Positions 59,505 to 64,000 of a stretch of 64,000 bases of DNA are shown here, one piece after another. The stretch covers positions 22,586-86,585 of the forward strand of contig JAFGHX010000465.1 in assembly GCA_016929905.1 (NCBI GenBank), given 5' to 3'. The translations under genes were made by a program, and so were the position numbers. The notes beneath the pieces are model-generated. The model was not told the origin of the DNA. It saw only the letters and a list, made by a program, of their open reading frames with translations, and did no database searches. This DNA comes from Kiritimatiellia bacterium (GTDB taxonomy: Bacteria > Verrucomicrobiota > Kiritimatiellia > JAFGHX01). The first letter of the stretch is position 1; every line of letters begins with the position of its first letter.

Positions 59505-59613
59505 CTATAGGTTCAATCCCGGTCCGTTCTTCCAGCCGCGTCAAGCATGAGTCCCGCACGAGTTTGAACTCGGAACACCCGGCCCAGGAGAGACCCGGTT
59601 CCGATCACCCTGG

Positions 59614-59631
59614 CGGACTTAGTAAAGTCCG
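59614..59631 (+). promoter_or_regulatory. Upstream copy of the regulator's operator
   Basis: CGGACTT-AGTA-AAGTCCG. The 23-bp stretch around it differs at only one or two positions from the copy at 59744-59766. No promoter hexamers accompany it; a second site 132 bp upstream suggests looping or an old duplication. Confidence 0.6.
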
Positions 59632-59732
59632 GCACGCTGAGTTCAGTGCCTGCGGTTCTGCAAAAACACGCAAGAGACGGAATGAACTATGCAATTCTGA
59701 CTGCAGAGGATTCTGACCCGGCGGCTTTGCGC

Positions 59733-59763
59733 TTGACATGATTGGCGGACTTGGTAAAGTCCG
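59733..59763 (+). promoter_or_regulatory. Promoter and operator of the ArsR-like gene, leaderless transcript
   Basis: TTGACA (59733-59738), 16-bp spacer, TAAAGT (59755-59760). The palindrome CGGACTT-GGTA-AAGTCCG (59746-59763) covers the -10. Transcription would start at about the ATG (59767), so the mRNA is predicted leaderless; no ribosome site is present. Confidence 0.65.
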
Positions 59764-59766
59764 GCC

Positions 59767-60360
59767 ATGTCCCAGAATGACCAAACGGGCGCACGAGGAG
59801 GGCCTCGCCCCACTCTGTGGCGCACGTGTCGCGCGCTCGCCAACCGGACGCGCCTGGAGATGCTGCGTGGATTGAGCCAAACGCGCGAGCTGTCGGTCTC
59901 CCGCATCGCGGCCAAGGCGGAGATCAGTTTTCCGATGGCCACTCGGCATCTGCGGATCCTTGGGGCGAGGGGGCTGCTCGCCGCACGACGAGATGGAGCC
60001 TGGGTGCTGTATCGCATGCAGGCCGATACCACCATTCCGGAGTCCGTGCGGCTCGTGGACGCGCTCAGGGACATCCTTGCAAGCGACACAGAAGAGGCCA
60101 TCCATGAAATCTTTCGCCTGGCTACCGCCTTCACGCACCCAAGGCGACAAACCATCTATCAGGTGCTTCTGGCGGGCGATCGCTCCTTGGCCGACCTTCG
60201 ACGCCAGACGAGGATATCTCTCCGGGCTCTTTTGCGCCATCTGGCCAAGCTGAAATCCCGCGGCTTTGTCGTGGCGGCCTCAGGTCTCTACCGGGCCACC
60301 ACTCCCCCTGGGACGCTTGCTCAACTGTTGGCCGAACTGGCGCCCCAATGCGCCCGATAG
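59767..60360 (+). CDS. ArsR-like regulator with two winged-helix domains
   Basis: 197 residues. First winged helix about 17-85: LWRTCRALANRTRLEMLRGL, ELSVSRIAAKAEISFPMATRHLRILGARGLL (in two parts). Second, more diverged, about 120-190: HPRRQTIYQVLLAGDRSLADL, ISLRALLRHLAKLKSRGFV. No Cys metal site is visible. A perfect palindrome overlaps its own promoter, so autorepression is likely. The doubled wHTH would let one chain occupy two half sites. Target genes and signal are unknown; no close partner gene is adjacent. Confidence 0.75.
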   Translation: MSQNDQTGARGGPRPTLWRTCRALANRTRLEMLRGLSQTRELSVSRIAAKAEISFPMATRHLRILGARGLLAARRDGAWVLYRMQADTTIPESVRLVDALRDILASDTEEAIHEIFRLATAFTHPRRQTIYQVLLAGDRSLADLRRQTRISLRALLRHLAKLKSRGFVVAASGLYRATTPPGTLAQLLAELAPQCAR

Positions 60361-60439
60361 GAGGTCCGGCCTCATCCATTCCCGGCCGTGCTCGCGTGCC
60401 ACCCCGTCCCGGGAAGCTGCCCGTCAATCGAACCGGCCC

Positions 60440-60488
60440 TTGACGTCCAGCCTTCCGTACGCCATACTTGCCTAGTCGACTATACAAG
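60440..60488 (+). promoter_or_regulatory. Promoter and operator of the second GntR-LacI gene
   Basis: TTGACG (60440-60445), 17-bp spacer, CATACT (60463-60468). The 22-bp palindrome CTTG-CC-TAGTCGACTA-TA-CAAG (60467-60488) covers the end of the -10 and the start of transcription, 13 bp before the ATG. The half site (TAGTC) differs from that of the first regulator, so the two should not cross-regulate. Confidence 0.65.
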
Positions 60489-60501
60489 CTAGGGAGCGCT
60501 C

Positions 60502-61587
60502 ATGGGTCGGGATTTGGTGAGGCACATAGCCGATTTCGTGTTGGAAGAGCGGGCAAACGGGCGCCTGCGCGGCGGGGCGCGGATCCCGTCGCGGAGCGAA
60601 CTCATGCGGCGGTTCGGCTGTGCGCGGGCGACGGTCGACAGGGCGGTGGAGCGGTTGGCGCAGGACGGGGTCGTCGAGTCGATCCAGGGGCGCGGCACGT
60701 TTCTGCGGGCGGCTGCGAAGGCAAGGCGGCATGCGAAGCGTGCGTTGATTCTGATTCCCGACATGAAGGAACTGCGTCCCGACGACCCCTACACCTACCC
60801 GTTGTTTCTGGGGCTGCTGCAGGGGATCGGCAAGGTCAAATATGAGGTAGAGGACGTCGACCGGCTGACGGCGGGAAGGAGCCCTGTTCAGGTGGCGCAG
60901 GACCTGAAGCGGCGCAACGTGGTGTTGTATTGGGTTCGGCCGCGATGCCAGATGGTGCCCTTCCTGGCGGCGGCGGTGAAGGCGGGCGTGCCGGCCTGTT
61001 GTGTGCACCGCGACTATCAGCCTGCCCACGTGGTGGATACCGACAACGTCGGGGGTGTGGAGAAGGCGGTCGGCCATCTCGTCGAACACGGGCACCGGCG
61101 GCTGGGGTTCATGGGCGGGGAATTCGGCGGCGAGGCGCGCCACGTGGAACAGCGGCAGCTCGGATTCCTGCTCGGCCTGCAGACATACGGCGCGGCCACT
61201 CGCGAAGAGTGGCTGCTCAACAGCCAGTCGCGTACCGAAGCCCGGGACTTCCTGCGCCACGTCTTCGCGGCGGCGGAAGGCCCGTCGGGATGGATCGTGC
61301 TGGGGGCCACGCACGCGGCGGCGCTGATCGGCGAGACCCGAGAGCGCCGGCTGCGTATCCCGGACGACGTGTCCGTGATCAGTTTTGACGACCCGGGCCC
61401 GCTCCTCGAGGACGGGCGCGGGTTCACGCATCTGGAGCAACAGCTTGTCGATGTGGGAAAGGAAGCGGCGCTCCTGTTTGACTCCTTTCGCCGGGCCCCG
61501 CGCTCACGCATCGTCCTGAACGTCATGCCCCGGCTGGTGCCGGGCGATACGGTAGCCGGAATTGCGTCGCGGCGGGGAGTCGACTGA
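60502..61587 (+). CDS. GntR-LacI hybrid transcription regulator, second copy
   Basis: 361 residues; GGGAG precedes the ATG. N-terminal GntR winged helix (about 1-72: LVRHIADFVLEER, RIPSRSELMRRFGCARATVDRAVERLAQ in two parts, GRGTFLR) and a C-terminal LacI-like sensor (PFLAAAVKAGVPACCVHRDY, VGGVEKAVGHLVEHGHRRLGF, GATHAAALIGETRERRL, IPDDVSVISFDDPGPLL). A palindromic site overlaps its promoter. The likely targets are the isomerase and dehydrogenase that follow; the ligand is unknown. The stop codon TGA is also the first three bases of a tandem-repeat array. Confidence 0.87.
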   Translation: MGRDLVRHIADFVLEERANGRLRGGARIPSRSELMRRFGCARATVDRAVERLAQDGVVESIQGRGTFLRAAAKARRHAKRALILIPDMKELRPDDPYTYPLFLGLLQGIGKVKYEVEDVDRLTAGRSPVQVAQDLKRRNVVLYWVRPRCQMVPFLAAAVKAGVPACCVHRDYQPAHVVDTDNVGGVEKAVGHLVEHGHRRLGFMGGEFGGEARHVEQRQLGFLLGLQTYGAATREEWLLNSQSRTEARDFLRHVFAAAEGPSGWIVLGATHAAALIGETRERRLRIPDDVSVISFDDPGPLLEDGRGFTHLEQQLVDVGKEAALLFDSFRRAPRSRIVLNVMPRLVPGDTVAGIASRRGVD

Positions 61588-61680
61588 CGATTGGCGATTG
61601 ACGATTGGCGATTGACGATTGGCGATTGACGATTGGCGATTGACGATTGGCGATTGACGATTGGCGATTGGCGATTGGGG
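61585..61680 (+). repeat. Family D array (14-bp unit TGACGATTGGCGAT)
   Basis: Six perfect copies of the 14-bp unit (61585-61668) and a shortened copy, starting at the stop codon TGA of the regulator gene. It is the most regular of the family D arrays. The remainder to 61800 (about 120 bp) shows nothing but the AAGGAGGAGC ribosome site of the next gene. Confidence 0.9.
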
Positions 61681-61800
61681 GTTGATTTCGTCGAAAGAGG
61701 AGGGTGTGTGACGGCTTTGGGGCGGTCAGGGATGGTTTAAGGCGGCGTCTGGAGCGGGAGTCGGCTGAGGCAAGGGAACGAATCAAAAGGAGGAGCAAGG

Positions 61801-62613
61801 ATGAAGTCGTCGATTTGTCACTACAGTCTGCATCGGGTCTTCAAGGATCAGAACTGGTCGTTGCAGCAGTTGGTGGATTTCGTCAAGGGGCAGGGCGTGG
61901 ACGGGATCGATTTCCACGTCAAGTTCCTGCCGGCGCCGGACGAGGCGGCCGATGCCATTCAGGCGGCGCTGGCGGGGTCGGGTCTGGTGCTCTCGGGCCT
62001 TTCGCTGTCCACGAATTTCAACCAGGACGACCCGTCGCTATTCCGGGAACAGATTGACACGGCGCAGCAGTGGCTCGAGGTGGCGGGCGCCGTCAAGGCG
62101 CCGGCCTCGCGGGTGTTCGGCGGGCACTTGAAGAACCGTAAAGACGCCGCCGCGCTGAAGACCGGGATGGCCCGCGTGAAGGAGGCGTTGAGGGAGCTGG
62201 CGCCGGCAGCCGAGCAGAATGGCGTGGTGCTTGCGCTCGAGAATCACGGCGGGCTGCCCTGCTCGGGCGAGGAGCAGGTGGAAGTCATCGAGGCGATCGA
62301 CAGCCCGTTCCTGCGGGCGACGATCGACGTGGGCAACTACATGGCCATGCCGCAGGATCCGGTCGACGGCACGAAGGCCGCGGCCAAGTACTGCGCCTAT
62401 GTCCACCTCAAGGACGGCCGGCTGCTCGCCGACGGCAAGGTCGAACGCAGCGTCATCGGCGAGGGCGAGGTGGACATTCCGGAATGCCTGCGCACCCTGA
62501 AGGCGAGCGGCTACGACGGGTTCGTCGCGCTCGAATACGAGGCGGCCGAAGACGAACTGTCGGGCGTGCCGAAATCCGTGACGTACATGAAGAAAGTCAT
62601 GGCGGAGCTGTAG
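61801..62613 (+). CDS. Sugar phosphate isomerase/epimerase (xylose-isomerase-like TIM barrel)
   Basis: 270 residues; AAGGAGGAGC precedes the ATG. AP-endonuclease-2 type barrel: QGVDGIDFHVKFL, LSGLSLSTNF, ASRVFGGHLKN, VVLALENHGGLP (Glu), LRATIDVGNYMAMPQ (Asp), YCAYVHLKDG (His) and YDGFVALEYEA (Glu). These are the usual metal ligands. It lies after a GntR-LacI gene and before a Gfo/Idh/MocA gene, a common catabolic trio in this type of genome; the pair may dehydrogenate and isomerise a sugar. Confidence 0.8.
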   Translation: MKSSICHYSLHRVFKDQNWSLQQLVDFVKGQGVDGIDFHVKFLPAPDEAADAIQAALAGSGLVLSGLSLSTNFNQDDPSLFREQIDTAQQWLEVAGAVKAPASRVFGGHLKNRKDAAALKTGMARVKEALRELAPAAEQNGVVLALENHGGLPCSGEEQVEVIEAIDSPFLRATIDVGNYMAMPQDPVDGTKAAAKYCAYVHLKDGRLLADGKVERSVIGEGEVDIPECLRTLKASGYDGFVALEYEAAEDELSGVPKSVTYMKKVMAEL

Positions 62614-62615
62614 AA

Positions 62616-62692
62616 GAGTGGCAGAATGGAAAAATGGAAGCGTGGGGGAGTGGAAGAGTGGAAGGGTGGAAGAGTGGGGGAGTGGAAGGTTA
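62616..62692 (+). repeat. Family D array (GTGGAAGR units)
   Basis: About nine degenerate units of GTGGAAGAGTGGAAGG type starting 2 bp after the isomerase stop. The unit matches that at 24031-24107, one of the few cases where two distant arrays share a unit. Confidence 0.8.
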
Positions 62693-62708
62693 TTTGAGGA
62701 GGAATGCG

Positions 62709-63779
62709 GTGAAGATGGTACGAGTCGGGATCATCGGGCAAGGACGGAGCGGCAGAGACATTCACGGCAACCAGATCAGCAGGATGCCGGACCGGTTCAA
62801 GATCGTGGCGGTGTCGGACCCGCTTGCGGAGCGCCGGGCGCGCGCGGAGCAAGAGTACGGTTGCGCGTCGTACTCGACGCCGCGCGGCCTGTTCGGGCGG
62901 ACGGACATCGATCTGATCGTGAACGCCAGTCCGAGCCACCTGCACGTGCCGCTTTCGATCCAGGCGCTGGAGGCGGGTTTCAACGTGTTGTGCGAAAAGC
63001 CGCTGGCGCGGAAGGTGGCGGAGGTCGACAAGGTCGTCCGTGCCGCCAAGAAGGCGGGCAAACTGATGGCCGTCTTTCAGAACAACCGGTACGCGGACGG
63101 GTTCCAGCAGGTGCGCAAGGTGATCGAATCCGGGGTGCTGGGCCGGATTGTGCTGATCAAGGCCGGGGCCAACGGGTTCTCGCGCCGGTGGGACTGGCAG
63201 ACGCTGCGCAAGAACTACGGGGGCAACCTGCTCAACACGGGGCCGCACAGTATGGATCAGATCCTGCAGCTGTTCGGCACGGACGTGATGCCGAAGGTGA
63301 CGTGCATCATGGATCGCGCGAACACCTTCGGTGACGCGGAGGACCACGTGAAGGTCATCCTGCAGGCGAAGGGGCACCCGACCGTCGACCTCGAGATCTC
63401 GAGCTGCTGCGCCTATCCGCAGTACTCGTTCAATGTGTACGGCACGCGCGGCGGACTGCTCGCGGACCGCGAGGGTATTCGGTGGCGGTACTTCAAGCCG
63501 GGCGAACAGCCGAAACAGAGCCTCGTGCAGGAACCGCTCGTGAGCGACGTGGGAACGCCGGTCTACTGCAAGGAGAACATGAAGTGGCATGAAGCGGTCT
63601 GGGAAAAGCCGAAGGACGGCAAGTCGGGGACCGCGCAGTACTACGAGATGCTGTACCGCACGCTGAGCAAGGGAGCGCCGCTCGAGGTGACGCTCGCCCA
63701 TATCCGCCAGCAGATCGCCGTCATGGAGGAATGTCACCGGCAGAACCCGCCCTCGAAAATGCCGAAAGCGGATGTGTAG
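62709..63779 (+). CDS. Gfo/Idh/MocA-family oxidoreductase, second copy
   Basis: 356 residues. GTG at 62709 is six bases after GAGGAGG and is preferred over the ATG at 62715. Rossmann motif VGIIGQGRSGRDIHG, VNASPSHLHVPLSIQALEAG, and the EKP signature NVLCEKPLARKVAEVDKVV. The conserved Lys-Pro pair and the later GGNLLNTGPHSMDQILQLFG (Asp and His of the active site region) are present. It oxidises a sugar hydroxyl with NAD(P). It forms an operon with the isomerase and, probably, the GntR-LacI gene. Confidence 0.87.
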   Translation: MKMVRVGIIGQGRSGRDIHGNQISRMPDRFKIVAVSDPLAERRARAEQEYGCASYSTPRGLFGRTDIDLIVNASPSHLHVPLSIQALEAGFNVLCEKPLARKVAEVDKVVRAAKKAGKLMAVFQNNRYADGFQQVRKVIESGVLGRIVLIKAGANGFSRRWDWQTLRKNYGGNLLNTGPHSMDQILQLFGTDVMPKVTCIMDRANTFGDAEDHVKVILQAKGHPTVDLEISSCCAYPQYSFNVYGTRGGLLADREGIRWRYFKPGEQPKQSLVQEPLVSDVGTPVYCKENMKWHEAVWEKPKDGKSGTAQYYEMLYRTLSKGAPLEVTLAHIRQQIAVMEECHRQNPPSKMPKADV

Positions 63780-63784
63780 GGGGG

Positions 63785-63912
63785 AGAGTCGCAGGTCGGA
63801 CGGTCGAAGGTCGGGAGAGAGGCAACTTCGAGAGCCTGGGCTTCAGACCTTGGTCTTTCGACCTTGGACTTTTGACCTTGGACTTTTGACCTTGGACTTT
63901 TGACCTCGGACT
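63785..63912 (+). repeat. Family D array (CTTTTGACCTTGGA units) with inverted arms
   Basis: GTCGCAGGTCGGACGGTCGAAGGTCGG (63788-63814, in pieces) faces CAGACCTTGGTCTTTCGACC and four copies of CTTGGACTTTTGAC (63845-63912). The units resemble those at 50662-50790. It begins 6 bp after the stop of the dehydrogenase. Confidence 0.8.
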
Positions 63913-63981
63913 TTCGATTGCGCTGAAAAACCCGGCGCGGACGGAGCCGCGCCCTCCAAAGACCCAACATGTTGCGTGTTG
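63913..63981 (+). repeat. Family C element
   Basis: TTCGATTGCGCTGAAAA, CCCGGCGCGG-ACGGAG-CCGCGCCCTCC and CCCAACATGTTGCGTGTTG in this order, directly after a family D array. The copy at 47906-48007 has the same order and orientation relative to its gene. Nothing is recognisable in the last 19 bp of the window beyond a GGAGGGCCGGCC motif. Confidence 0.8.
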
Positions 63982-64000
63982 ATCCAATGGAGGGCCGGCC

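Larger units (their letters stand above)
59505..59766. other. Gene-free stretch with two ArsR-type operators
   Basis: No gene seen. It contains the two GGACTTNGTAAAGTCC palindromes (see the next two entries), a short hairpin GGCAC...GTGCC at 59631-59649 and the TTGACA promoter of the downstream regulator. Confidence 0.6.

Noticed and set aside
59505..59535. GGTTCAATCCCGGT looks like a tRNA T-arm, and the minus strand reads RTGIEP as in many false proteins near tRNAs
   Set aside because: No matching T-stem, acceptor stem or anticodon arm can be built around it; the strong hairpin before it is a terminator-like stem of the nitrilase gene.

Overview
This window is GC-rich bacterial DNA with a Gram-negative flavour. 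It carries many Sec signal peptides, a lipoprotein signal, and large secreted carbohydrate-active and beta-helix proteins. It is rich in heparinase/PL6-type lyases, CBM9-tailed glycosidases, Gfo/Idh/MocA oxidoreductases, xylose-isomerase-like TIM barrels and GntR-LacI hybrid regulators. Together with very repeat-rich intergenic regions, this suggests the PVC superphylum, most likely a Kiritimatiellota/Lentisphaerota-type organism. That assignment is inference from gene content; there is no rRNA or tRNA in the window to test it.

Layout. (1) 1-15634, minus strand: a glycan-degradation locus read from right to left. It runs GntR-LacI regulator, two tandem paralogous secreted glycosidase-like proteins of about 1280 residues, a PL6-type lyase, a GH-like protein, and a heparinase II/III-type lyase cut by the window edge. 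The same palindrome, CTTATA-NN-TATAAG, lies in the promoter of the regulator and in that of the lyase, so one regulon is likely. (2) 16059-29586, plus strand: a catabolic cluster with a Sde182/DUF1593 nucleoside-hydrolase-like protein, a doubled class II aldolase, an unknown protein, two sugar isomerase/epimerase barrels, an XRE-cupin regulator, an OYE-GltD fusion, an SDR, a flavoprotein and a Gfo/Idh/MocA dehydrogenase. (3) 29821-30402: a decayed radical-SAM gene. (4) 30669-35451: tsaE coupled to a HAD/AIR-synthase-like fusion, then small membrane proteins and a DUF2752 protein. (5) 35525-41710: one 2061-residue beta-helix protein. (6) 41985-47729: a HAD phosphatase, a Cys-cluster protein, a CNT nucleoside transporter, and a five-gene signalling operon (two HDOD/small-protein cassettes plus a response regulator). 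(7) 48061-54868: maf, a transglutaminase-like protein, an ABC ATPase and permease, dtd and small proteins. (8) 55031-63779: a secreted CBM9-type protein, a nitrilase, a two-winged-helix ArsR-like regulator, a second GntR-LacI regulator, an isomerase and a second Gfo/Idh/MocA protein.

The most unusual signal is between the genes. Four repeat families sit at defined places relative to genes. Family A is a 12-bp CGAGYARGTTCT tandem array, found 15-45 bp before start codons. Family B is a 112-bp palindromic element with constant 25-bp arms and variable loops, found directly after stop codons. Family C is a conserved GC-rich palindrome flanked by TTCGATTGCGCTGAAAA and CAACATGTTG. Family D comprises degenerate 7-14-bp tandem arrays whose unit differs at nearly every site but which always lie at gene 3' ends, in two cases followed by C in the same order and orientation. 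This looks like a modular system of gene-end elements, and I regard it as the best candidate for something undescribed. No CRISPR, IS transposase, tRNA or rRNA was found.
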